NCBI GenBank assembly: GCA_900548565.1
Contig: URKV01000043.1
Location: 1-12,820 of the forward strand
Source: an uncultured Collinsella sp.
GTDB lineage: Bacteria > Actinomycetota > Coriobacteriia > Coriobacteriales > Coriobacteriaceae
Reading direction: 5' to 3'
Length of the DNA: 12,820 bases
The position numbers and the translations under genes were made by a program. Of the stretch, positions 1-7,654 are shown one piece after another (position 1 is the stretch's first letter; each line of letters begins with the position of its first letter). The notes below the pieces were generated by a model. That model saw nothing but the letters and a program-made list of their open reading frames with translations. It made no database searches and was not told where the DNA came from.

Positions 1-54
1 TTTAATGATACGGCGACCACCGAGATCTACACGCGTAAGATCGTCGGCAGCGTC
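1..54. other. Illumina Nextera P5/i5 adapter at contig end
   Basis: Bases 4-32 are the P5 flow-cell sequence, 33-40 (GCGTAAGA) match a Nextera i5 index, and 41-54 (TCGTCGGCAGCGTC) are the Nextera read-1 overhang. The 19-base transposon mosaic end that should follow is absent; genomic sequence continues directly at about base 55. The last few adapter bases could coincide with genuine sequence, so the exact boundary is uncertain. This is library artefact, not biology, and it truncates the hydrolase gene. Confidence 0.97.
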
Positions 55-1101
55 ACCGGCGAGCTCGATGTCGGCATCGAGCATATAGGTGGAACCGGCA
101 TCCGCGGCGAGCACCTGCTCGACCTTGCCCGACTCGCAGGAAAGCTCAAAGGCCTCGACTGCCTTAGCCTCGCCAAAGGCGCCAAGCATGCTGTCAGGGA
201 GCTTGGTGCCGAGCGTTCCGTCGGCACGCTGAACGATCTCGAGAGGCATAAAGGTGCCACCCCACAGGTAAGAGCTGGGATCGCCACCCTCGTCACGCGT
301 AGGAACCCAACCAAAGAGAACGCGGCGCTCGCCATCAAATGCGGTACGCGCGGCATAGTACGCGCGGCCATCGAATGAATCGTCAGCAGGAGTGATCCAA
401 GGACCGTTGATGGAGCGAGACATGCGGTAACGGGTCTTGTTGCCATCACTGTACTCGGAGAACACCAGATACCACCAGTCGCCCATCTTAAAGAGATCAG
501 GCATCTCGAACATGGTGTAAAGGCCCGGATTCCACCAGTCGCCCTGGAACTCCCAGGTATCCAGGTCCTTGGAGGTGAACTTGACCAGACGCCCGGTCAT
601 CAGACGCTTGTCCTCGCCCACGCGCGTGCCGAGGATGAGCATGTACTCTTCGTTCTCCTCATCCCAAAGCACAAAGGGATCGCGCCAGTTGCGGTCATCG
701 TAACCTTCCTGGGGCGGAAGCAGCGTCTCGGCGATGTTCTTCTCCCACTTGACGGCGTCGTCACTCGTTGCGTGAAGAAGAACCTGCTTCATCAAGCGTG
801 CCTTGACCTTATCGCGATTGCAACCAGTGTAGAGCGCATGGTACTTGTCGCCCACCTTAAACACCGTGCCGGCATAAACATACTGGTCGACTTCCTCGTC
901 GCCGCCACGCTCAAGGCTCTCGCCAAAGTCTTTGTAATTGACGAAGTCCTTGGTTGTCGCGAGTGCCCAGCCAAACGGCTCTCCGAAAGGTCCGGGGTTT
1001 CGCGTGTCACGCTGATGATAGAGATAGAACGTGCCGTCCTCGCCGTACGGCATGATGTCGCCTACCCAAATTCCCTCAGGCTGGTAATACACCTTGTGCA
1101 T
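55..1101 (-). CDS. Family 32-like glycoside hydrolase (beta-fructosidase type), 3' end missing
   Basis: About 349 codons are readable before the adapter; the C-terminus is lost. The ATG at 1099-1101 has a good Shine-Dalgarno (AAAGGAAG) about 7 bases upstream. The protein starts MHKVYYQPEG and shows the triad of the family 32 five-bladed propeller: Asp15 in WVGD as candidate nucleophile, Asp141 in NWRDPFVLW (the RDP motif) as transition-state stabiliser, and Glu199 in MFEMPDLF as acid/base. Residues after about 310 look like the start of the C-terminal beta-sandwich. No signal peptide is visible, so a cytoplasmic enzyme acting on imported sucrose or short fructans is likely. The usual N-terminal NDPNG motif is replaced by GDIMPYGEDG, which marks a divergent branch; the exact substrate cannot be read from sequence. 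A LacI regulator gene lies directly upstream in the same orientation and operator sites overlap the promoter, which fits sugar-induced expression. Confidence 0.85.
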
Positions 1102-1144
1102 CCGAGACTTCCTTTCTCACGAGATACTAACTCGGTACAACTGC

Positions 1145-1173
1145 AAGATATGTCAATCGTTTTCATATGTCAA
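1145..1173 (-). promoter_or_regulatory. Promoter of the glycoside hydrolase gene
   Basis: On the minus strand, TTGACA (plus 1168-1173) is a perfect -35 and TATCTT (plus 1145-1150) a good -10, separated by exactly 17 bases. The hydrolase start lies about 45 bases downstream of the -10. Both tandem operator repeats fall on the -35 and the spacer, so a bound repressor would block polymerase. Confidence 0.7.
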
Positions 1174-1182
1174 ACGTTTTCA
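1149..1182. promoter_or_regulatory. Two tandem LacI-type operators
   Basis: Two 17-base direct repeats lie head to tail without a gap: TATGTCAATCGTTTTCA (1149-1165) and TATGTCAAACGTTTTCA (1166-1182). They differ at one base, and each is centred on the CG core flanked by A and T runs that LacI-family proteins bind. They cover the promoter of the hydrolase. The natural ligand-responsive protein is the LacI regulator encoded immediately upstream. Confidence 0.7.
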
Positions 1183-1214
1183 CATCAATACGTCTTTTCG
1201 CAGTTCCAGTCGTC

Positions 1215-1231
1215 GGCAAACGGTTGACATA
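1215..1231. promoter_or_regulatory. Third operator copy, opposite orientation
   Basis: GGCAAACGGTTGACATA resembles the inverted form of the tandem operator repeats (TGAAAACGATTGACATA on the minus strand), differing at three positions in 17. It lies inside a short palindrome, CGGCA...TGCCG. It sits 33 bases from the nearest tandem copy, upstream of the promoter, so it could act as an auxiliary operator. Its function is inferred from similarity only. Confidence 0.5.
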
Positions 1232-1285
1232 TGCCGGCGAACGGTCATCAGAGGTGTTTGAGGAATTCTTTTGGCACGGGATGAA

Positions 1286-2296
1286 CTACGCGGTTTTACC
1301 CTCAATGAGTTCAACGGGGAGCTTGATATTCGATTCGGGCTTTTCGCCGTTAATAAGAGCAATGATGGATTGCGCCGCGAGCTCTCCGATGCGATCGATA
1401 TCTTGGCGTACGGTTGTTAAGTCAGGCATAAACGTCATAGTGCGGCGGGCACCATCCGCGCCCACGACCTTAATATCGCCCGGAGCGCTCAAGCCGCGCT
1501 GCTTCATCACGTTAAGACAGATAGCCGCCATCGTGTCGTCTCCCGCAAAGATGCCGTCAATATCGGGGTTCTCATCGAGGATCTTCGCAACGACCGCGCT
1601 CTTTTCGTCGTCGGGCTTAACGAACTCAACCTCACGGACAAGCGCGGGCAAACCGGCCTGCTCAACAACATCGAGGTAGGCATCGGTACGCTTATTGGCA
1701 GGCATGCGCATGCGGCTATTGCTGCGCAGGCACAGGATGCGTGAACATCCGTCATCGATCAGGCGACGCGTGGCAAGTTCGCCGATGCTATAGCTGTCGC
1801 TCGCAATCTGAACAGAGGCTTCGCCAAGGTCGCAGTCGATACCAACCAGACTCAAGCCCATCTCGGCATACGCCTCGGCACCGATATTAAGCGAGTTGAC
1901 GATGACGCCATCAACCATATTGCGTCGAAGCATGTCGATATAAGAGCGCTCAAGCTCGGGTCGATTGGCGCTATTGCACAGCAGCATCTTAAAACCGTTT
2001 TCGGCCAGGGTATGCTCAATGACTTGAACCACTTGGGCATGAAACGGACTGCTGACATAGGGGACGATCATACCGATAAGATTCAGGCGACCGTTGAGCA
2101 TGGCACGGGCGATATCGTTGGGCGTATAGTTGATGCGCTTCATCGCGGCATGGACCTTATCGCGGGTCTCTTGGCTAATATAGCCGCGATTATTAAGCAC
2201 GCGAGATACCGTAGTAGGCGAAACCCCCGCCACCGCTGCAACTTCCTTGATGCCAGGCTTAGCCGTATCCTTAGAACGAGCACTCTCGCGAGCCAT
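1286..2296 (-). CDS. LacI-family transcriptional regulator
   Basis: A repressor of 336 residues if it starts at the ATG at 2294-2296, the usual length for the family. A longer reading from 2317 (343 residues) is open, but the strong Shine-Dalgarno GGGGGAGGG lies inside it, about 4 bases before the 2296 ATG, which decides the start. The N-terminal helix-turn-helix is at about residues 16-35 (IKEVAAVAGVSPTTVSRVLN), followed by a hinge helix near 60-70 (NDIARAMLNG) and a periplasmic-binding-protein-like ligand domain from about 73 (LIGMIVPYVSSPFHAQ) to the end. It is transcribed towards the glycoside hydrolase, 184 bases upstream of it, and matching operator sites occur before both genes. It is therefore probably the local, autoregulated sugar-responsive repressor. 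The ligand (sucrose, fructose or a derivative) is not shown by the sequence. Confidence 0.92.
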   Translation of the reverse strand: MARESARSKDTAKPGIKEVAAVAGVSPTTVSRVLNNRGYISQETRDKVHAAMKRINYTPNDIARAMLNGRLNLIGMIVPYVSSPFHAQVVQVIEHTLAENGFKMLLCNSANRPELERSYIDMLRRNMVDGVIVNSLNIGAEAYAEMGLSLVGIDCDLGEASVQIASDSYSIGELATRRLIDDGCSRILCLRSNSRMRMPANKRTDAYLDVVEQAGLPALVREVEFVKPDDEKSAVVAKILDENPDIDGIFAGDDTMAAICLNVMKQRGLSAPGDIKVVGADGARRTMTFMPDLTTVRQDIDRIGELAAQSIIALINGEKPESNIKLPVELIEGKTA

Positions 2297-2315
2297 AGCA
2301 CCCTCCCCCATCAAC

Positions 2316-2333
2316 ATGTCATACGTTTACATA
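2316..2333. promoter_or_regulatory. Operator-like site before the LacI gene
   Basis: ATGTCATACGTTTACATA resembles the hydrolase operators (ATGTCAAACGTTTTCA), sharing the ATGTCA half-site and the ACGTTT core. It lies immediately upstream of the regulator's ribosome binding site, where binding would block its own transcription or initiation. Autoregulation is inferred. Confidence 0.55.
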
Positions 2334-2435
2334 CGAACAAAGCATACCCCAATAAGAGCGGGAAGACGGTAACAGTACAAGTAAGTAAACGACTCATCCA
2401 AATAATTAGGAGAGTTCCGCCTAAAGGGTGACTAC

Positions 2436-2474
2436 ACAGAACCCCAGCCGGGGCTGTTTGGGCTACCTCCCAAA
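2436..2474. repeat. Two small adjacent hairpins
   Basis: ACAG-AA-CCCC (2436-2445) pairs with GGGG-CTGT (2450-2457) around the loop AGCC. It is followed at once by TTTGGG (2457-2462) pairing with CCCAAA (2469-2474) around CTACCT. They are downstream of the larger hairpins with respect to leftward transcription from the formate-lyase genes. Neither has a clear T-tract, so a terminator role is only possible. Confidence 0.4.
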
Positions 2475-2478
2475 ACAT

Positions 2479-2542
2479 TCCGCAGGACGCAAAGAGGCTC
2501 GCCGCACGAAGTGCGCAGCGAGCCTCTTTGCATGTCCGAGGA
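2479..2542 (-). terminator. Long GC-rich hairpin with capped internal loop, possible terminator
   Basis: A stem of 14 base pairs (2489-2502 with 2518-2531) is extended inward by CGCAC/GTGCG around a GAA triloop (2508-2510) and outward by GGAC/GTCC (2485-2488 with 2534-2537, leaving 2532-2533 bulged). It is closed by TCC/GGA (2479-2481 with 2540-2542) across an asymmetric GCA / GA internal loop. On the minus strand the stem is followed by GGAATGTTTTGG, a modest T-tract, so it may end the transcript coming from the formate-lyase genes. AAAGAGG and CCTCTTT are built into the stem, so it could work in both directions. The cap and flanks are shared with the next hairpin to the right. Confidence 0.6.
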
Positions 2543-2562
2543 CACCAATTTAATTTAGCGTG

Positions 2563-2714
2563 GTTCCCTAAAGGACGACAACGCAGGAGACCCGGCAAGG
2601 CCGGGAGCACTTTGTCTCGCAAACATTCCGCAGCCGCGAAGCGGCGAGGACGTTTGAGAGGCAAAGTGCGTAGGCCTTACCGGGTCTCCGGTGGGAGTTG
2701 AGTCCCTTTAGAAC
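2563..2714 (-). ncRNA. Rod-like structured RNA element after the glycyl-radical gene
   Basis: A nearly continuous stem runs from 2586-2602 paired with 2673-2689 (16 of 17 pairs), through GCACTTTG 2607-2614 with 2662-2669, and CAAAC with GTTTG near 2620-2624 and 2652-2656. It ends in a cap of TCC-GCA-GCCGC-GAA-GCGGC-GA-GGA at 2627-2650. An outer, interrupted stem (GTTC, TAAAGGAC with GTCC, TTTA, GAAC; 2563-2575 with 2701-2714) reaches into the stop codon of the small gene. It would form the 3' untranslated region of the formate-lyase transcript. No long T-tract follows it, so mRNA stabilisation, processing or an independent RNA are as likely as termination. It matches no RNA family I recognise. 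Confidence 0.55.
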
Positions 2715-2959
2715 TTGTCGTGGAAGGTACGCGCAATGACCTCGTCCTGCTGCTCCTTGGTGAGCGTGTGGAAGTTCACGGCATAGCCGGAAACGCGGAT
2801 GGTCAGCTGCGGGTACTTCTCGGGGTGAGCCTGAGCGTCGAGCAGCGTCTCACGGTTGAAGACGTTGATGTTCAGGTGGTGGCCACCCTTCTCGGCGTAA
2901 GCGTCGAGCATGTGGACCAGGTTATCGGCCTGGGTCTCGGAAACTTCAGAAACCTTCAT
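2708..2959 (-). CDS. grcA: Separate glycyl-radical subunit of pyruvate formate-lyase
   Basis: An 83-residue protein equal to the C-terminal radical domain of pyruvate formate-lyase. It carries EKGGHHLNINVFNRETLLDA (24-43) and the radical loop RVSGYAVNF (55-63), in which Gly58 is the residue converted to the stable glycyl radical by the activating enzyme. The ATG at 2957-2959 has its own Shine-Dalgarno (GAAGGAG, about 7 bases upstream). The gene lies 85 bases after the core gene, which lacks exactly this domain, so together the two make one complete enzyme. The symbol follows GrcA (YfiD), the stand-alone spare radical domain of enterobacteria, but this protein is shorter (83 against 127 residues) and resembles the C-terminus of PflB itself more than YfiD. 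I infer that it is an obligatory subunit rather than a repair part. Its N-terminus (MKVSEVSETQADNLVHMLDA) overlaps the family alignment just past the core's end, so nothing essential is missing. Confidence 0.9.
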   Translation of the reverse strand: MKVSEVSETQADNLVHMLDAYAEKGGHHLNINVFNRETLLDAQAHPEKYPQLTIRVSGYAVNFHTLTKEQQDEVIARTFHDKF

Positions 2960-2982
2960 AATGTGTCTCCTTCGATTAATAG

Positions 2983-3002
2983 GCGCCGGCCGAAACCGGC
3001 GC
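2983..3002. repeat. GC-rich hairpin between the two formate-lyase genes
   Basis: GCGCCGG (2983-2989) pairs perfectly with CCGGCGC (2996-3002) around a six-base loop. It lies 24 bases upstream of the small gene's start codon and just before its ribosome binding site. No T-tract follows in the direction of transcription, so it is more likely a processing, stability or translation-control element than a terminator. Confidence 0.6.
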
Positions 3003-3018
3003 GCTAATCAGTAATCGT

Positions 3019-3043
3019 TATTGTTAGTATAGCACTAACAATA
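3019..3043. repeat. Perfect 10-bp AT-rich inverted repeat at the core gene's stop
   Basis: TATTGTTAGT (3019-3028) and ACTAACAATA (3034-3043) are perfectly complementary around ATAGC. The repeat begins two bases after the stop codon of the catalytic-core gene. As RNA it is a stable hairpin; as DNA it is a symmetrical site that could bind a dimeric regulator. The half-site TTGTTAG recalls clostridial redox-regulator (Rex) sites, TTGTTAA-N4-TTAACAA, but the spacing is 7 rather than 4 bases, so that reading is weak. Confidence 0.6.
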
Positions 3044-3044
3044 G

Positions 3045-5096
<2,052 letters not shown>

Positions 5097-5320
5097 TGTG
5101 TAACCACGCTCCTAGTTACGTGTAATGCGGCGCTCTCTCACACCGCTGCTTATTGAATTCTTGAATGTTCGGCTTGCACTACCGGCTTCTTCCGTTCTTC
5201 ACCACACATTGGTGCAGGGAAAACGTTTGTCCACCTTGGAACTACAACCCAAAACCCAAGATTTCACCCGTTTGAGAAGGATAACATAGCGACCCTCTCC
5301 ATCTGGGCTGTTATATGTTT
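5097..5320 (-). other. Long leader region of pyruvate formate-lyase, no gene
   Basis: About 220 bases without a supportable coding region. Visible structure includes a small hairpin CACCA/TGGTG (5200-5214) and a possible GCGG/CCGC pairing near 5127-5150. I looked for the ZTP (pfl) riboswitch, which was first noted upstream of pfl genes, and do not see its conserved core or the CCGCCTGGGC segment. It may still hold a regulatory RNA that I do not recognise. Confidence 0.35.
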
Positions 5321-5325
5321 CTTTT

Positions 5326-5353
5326 TTTATATCATAAGGACGTTTTTTACAAA
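5326..5353 (-). promoter_or_regulatory. Candidate promoter of the pyruvate formate-lyase genes
   Basis: On the minus strand, TTTGTA (plus 5348-5353) and TATAAA (plus 5326-5331) are 16 bases apart, in an AT-rich pocket within an otherwise GC-rich region. If used, it gives a leader of roughly 220 bases before the start codon. No textbook FNR or Rex palindrome overlaps it. Confidence 0.4.
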
Positions 5354-5490
5354 CCCGCAGGAAATGCGAGTGCAAACAACTACCGTTCACCGATTTGTAT
5401 GGTATTTTTCCTTGCCTTTGTACGACGTTCGCTCTAGCTGTTATGCCAGCTTTAGCAGGGTAAAGTGTCCCAGAGACCCTACAGAAACTG

Positions 5491-5524
5491 CAGGGCGGCC
5501 ACGGAATCCCCCGTGGCCGCCCTG
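5491..5524 (-). terminator. Hairpin terminator after the permease gene
   Basis: CAGGGCGGCCACGG (5491-5504) is perfectly complementary to CCGTGGCCGCCCTG (5511-5524) around AATCCC: a 14-base-pair GC-rich stem 38 bases after the permease stop. The minus-strand tail is only weakly T-rich (CAGTTTCTG), but position and stem strength fit transcription termination. Confidence 0.7.
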
Positions 5525-5562
5525 TGGCATGGCTAGTTTTTAGCTTTGATTGCCGCTTGGCA

Positions 5563-6582
5563 TTAGGCGGCTGCGGCGGCCTTGTCGGCCGTTGCCTTGC
5601 TATCGCCGTTGCCCTGGCCCTCAAAATGCTTGTAGCACCAGCTGGTGACCAGCGGGGTCAAAATAGCCGTAACGATTGCGCAGGCAGCAACCTGTGCCGT
5701 AGCCGTCGCGAGCACCGCACCGCCGTACATGGCCCCGTTGACGCTTGCCATGGCAGCAGGCGTGGCCACATTGGCTCCGGCGCAGCTCGAAATGGCCGCA
5801 CCTGCGACACCCGTACCACCCGTGAGCTTATCGACCGCGATGACGGGAATTGCAAAGATCACCGAGCAGATCACGCCGAGCAGGATGCCGGGAAGACCGC
5901 CGTTGATAAGCTGGCCAAAAGTCATGGTCGAGCCCATGGCAAAGAAGACGAGCACGATGATGGCGGAAAGTGCCGGTGCCATCATCTTCTTAAAGCTGGG
6001 GAACAGGTTACCCAGAATAATGCCGACGACGATCGGCAGAATGGCGCCCACGAGCGACCAGCCGATCGGGGCCTGGCCGGCAGCGCCGAGCACGATCATC
6101 GTGACCGGAGGGCCGACAACCAGCGTGGTGATGGCGACAGCGCCACGTTCAGCCTCGTTGCCCATGGTACCCATCAGCCCAGCGTACATAGCGTTGTTGG
6201 CGCCGGTGCAAGCCGCCAGCATCACCATGGCAGAGATGCCAAACAAGTTGTCGTTGAACACATACAGGATGAGCAGCGACACGGCAACGACCACGATCTG
6301 CTTGACGGCGATGATGATGGCGCCGCGGGCAGCGGCGGCAGGAGCGCTCTTAAACGAAATCGTCGTACCGACGATGAGCAAAAAAGCGCCCACGAGCGGG
6401 CCAGCGCCCTGCTGGGTCATGCCAAGCGTAAAGCTGCCGAGCGTTTTGAACAGGTCGGGTAATAGCGTGTTGAGCAGACAGCCCAACAGAAGCGGCACCA
6501 AGATATTGGCGCCCGGGATGGAGGACATCTTAAAGAACGGCTCCTTTGCCGCCGGCGCCTCCACCGCAGTCGATTCACTCAT
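5563..6582 (-). CDS. kdgT: 2-keto-3-deoxygluconate permease (KdgT family)
   Basis: 339 residues from the ATG at 6580-6582, which has the Shine-Dalgarno AAAGGAG six bases upstream. A reading from 6603 is open, but it would place that ribosome binding site inside the gene. This is a membrane protein with about ten hydrophobic segments, importing 2-keto-3-deoxygluconate, probably with protons. Family features include SSIPGANILVPLLLG near residue 20, GANNAMYAGLMGTMG in the middle, GPPVTMIVLGAAG, LPIVVGIILGN, and the C-terminal DKLTGGTGVAGAAISSCAGANVATPAA block that corresponds closely to E. coli KdgT (327 residues). The last 20 residues are a charged and alanine-rich tail. The upstream neighbour is a short-chain dehydrogenase in the same orientation, which suggests a small sugar-acid utilisation unit. 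KDG kinase and aldolase genes are not in the window. Confidence 0.92.
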   Translation of the reverse strand: MSESTAVEAPAAKEPFFKMSSIPGANILVPLLLGCLLNTLLPDLFKTLGSFTLGMTQQGAGPLVGAFLLIVGTTISFKSAPAAAARGAIIIAVKQIVVVAVSLLILYVFNDNLFGISAMVMLAACTGANNAMYAGLMGTMGNEAERGAVAITTLVVGPPVTMIVLGAAGQAPIGWSLVGAILPIVVGIILGNLFPSFKKMMAPALSAIIVLVFFAMGSTMTFGQLINGGLPGILLGVICSVIFAIPVIAVDKLTGGTGVAGAAISSCAGANVATPAAMASVNGAMYGGAVLATATAQVAACAIVTAILTPLVTSWCYKHFEGQGNGDSKATADKAAAAA

Positions 6583-6599
6583 ATATATCTCCTTTGGAT

Positions 6600-6622
6600 G
6601 CATGCGAATCGTAGCCGCATGC
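6600..6622. promoter_or_regulatory. Inverted repeat before the permease start
   Basis: GCATGCG (6600-6606) and CGCATGC (6616-6622) form a perfect 7-base inverted repeat around a nine-base spacer. It lies immediately upstream of the permease ribosome binding site and just downstream of the terminator-like hairpin. It may be an operator, or a leader hairpin that works together with that terminator. The binding factor is unknown. Confidence 0.4.
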
Positions 6623-6630
6623 GCCTATAT

Positions 6631-6671
6631 CAGAAAGAAGGCGACGGTCCCGAGTCGCAGGAGCCGTCGCC
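6631..6671 (-). terminator. Terminator or attenuator between the dehydrogenase and permease genes
   Basis: GGCGACGG (6640-6647) pairs with CCGTCGCC (6664-6671), extended by TCC/GGA (6648-6650 with 6660-6662). The minus-strand tail reads TTCTTTCTG (6631-6639). It starts 19 bases after the dehydrogenase stop and would reduce or end read-through into the permease gene, so the two genes may be expressed at different levels. Confidence 0.7.
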
Positions 6672-6690
6672 GAATAATCGTCGCGGAGTA

Positions 6691-7440
6691 TTACCCGTCC
6701 AGAACGATGCCACCGTCGCAGTCACCGATCTCGCCGTTCACGAAGCTGGCGAGGTCGGAAGCGAAGAACAGCACCATCTGCGCAGGCTCGCTGGCCTGGG
6801 CGGCGCGGCCCAGAGGAATACCGTTGATGATACGCTGAGAGTTCTCGTCAGAGAGAATCGAGGTCATATCGGTCAACGTGAGCGACGGGCACACGGCGTT
6901 ACAGCGGACGCCAAACTTGCCGCCTTCCTTGGCGACTGCCTTGGTCAGGCCGTTGACACCGGCCTTAGAGCTCGCGTAGGCCGCGGTGCCGAGCAGGCCG
7001 CCACCGATCTTGCCAGCGACAGAGCTCACGTTGACGATAGTGCCGGCATGGGCCGCCTTAAAGTGCGGGTACACGGCGTTCATCATAGTGAAGGTACCGT
7101 TGAGGTTGATGTCGATGGTGCGACGCCACTCGGTGTCATCGATCTCGTCGAACTTCTTGGTGCTGATGACGCCAGCGCAGTTGATCAGGATGTTGGTTTG
7201 CGGCAGGTCCGTAAAAATCTGCTCGACGGTCTCGCGCGCCTTGGGTGCATCGGCGACATCGAGCTGATAGAACTTGTTGCCCTCGCCAAGCTCGGCCACC
7301 GCGGCCTCGCCCTTAGCAGCGTTCCTTGCGATGAGCGCGACGTGTCCGCCGCCCGCAACGATGCCCTTGGCAATCTCGAGGCCAATGCCCTGAGTGCCGC
7401 CGGTAACGATCGCGGTTTTGCCCGTGAAGTCAAATGCCAT
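6691..7440 (-). CDS. Short-chain dehydrogenase/reductase (SDR)
   Basis: A 249-residue NAD(P)-dependent oxidoreductase of the classical SDR type, full length. The cofactor motif TGGTQGIG is at 13-20, the structural NCAG motif at 87-90, the helix-4 Asn at 114, Ser139/Ser140 in NVSS, and the catalytic Tyr155 and Lys159 in YASSK. The Ser-Tyr spacing is about two residues longer than usual. An arginine (R39) just after the second strand suggests a preference for NADP(H). Next to a keto-deoxygluconate permease, a sugar-acid dehydrogenase role (the KduD reaction, for example) is attractive, but the sequence is not close to E. coli KduD and the substrate remains unknown. The start ATG has purine-rich GGGGG and GGAG stretches upstream. 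Divergent from the MarR operon. Confidence 0.93.
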   Translation of the reverse strand: MAFDFTGKTAIVTGGTQGIGLEIAKGIVAGGGHVALIARNAAKGEAAVAELGEGNKFYQLDVADAPKARETVEQIFTDLPQTNILINCAGVISTKKFDEIDDTEWRRTIDINLNGTFTMMNAVYPHFKAAHAGTIVNVSSVAGKIGGGLLGTAAYASSKAGVNGLTKAVAKEGGKFGVRCNAVCPSLTLTDMTSILSDENSQRIINGIPLGRAAQASEPAQMVLFFASDLASFVNGEIGDCDGGIVLDG

Positions 7441-7565
7441 GACTCCAACCCCCTTGATTCAGGTGTCTCCTTGCGGGAAGTTGGAGCATCGCACGTGGCG
7501 ATAAATGAGTCCCAGTCGTCATGGTGGTGACAACCCCTCGCCTAACCGCGGGCATAATAGTTCTT

Positions 7566-7577
7566 TGAAACGCTTCA
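7566..7577. promoter_or_regulatory. LacI-type palindrome near the dehydrogenase promoter
   Basis: TGAAACGCTTCA is a 12-base near-palindrome (one mismatched pair) with the central CG typical of LacI-family operators. On the minus strand it lies just upstream of TATTAT (plus 7554-7559), a candidate -10 for the dehydrogenase gene, though no convincing -35 is seen. It could bring the sugar-acid genes under a LacI-type regulator. It differs clearly from the operators near the hydrolase. Confidence 0.35.
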
Positions 7578-7654
7578 GCGATTGAATTTTTTACTCTTTA
7601 TGCGCTCTTTATATTGCCCACTGCATGAGACCCGAATACGCGGGTATCATCTTT

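Noticed and set aside
2311..2664. A 117-residue minus-strand frame across the hairpin region
   Set aside because: It runs through perfect inverted repeats and overlaps the LacI leader; the protein has no family resemblance and the DNA is better explained as structured RNA.
3019..3043. Rex redox-repressor site in the split-gene gap
   Set aside because: The half-sites are similar, but the spacer is seven bases instead of four, and the site lies at a stop codon rather than over a clear promoter.
5097..5320. ZTP (pfl) riboswitch upstream of pyruvate formate-lyase
   Set aside because: A GGGTCG-like string is present, but the rest of the conserved core and the CCGCCTGGGC segment are not seen.
5199..5624. 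A 141-residue minus-strand frame in the formate-lyase leader
   Set aside because: It overlaps the permease end and its terminator, has no good ribosome binding site, and its composition is non-coding in character.
5524..6838. Long plus-strand frames opposite the permease
   Set aside because: They have the composition of antisense shadows; the minus-strand reading gives a clear KdgT-type membrane protein.
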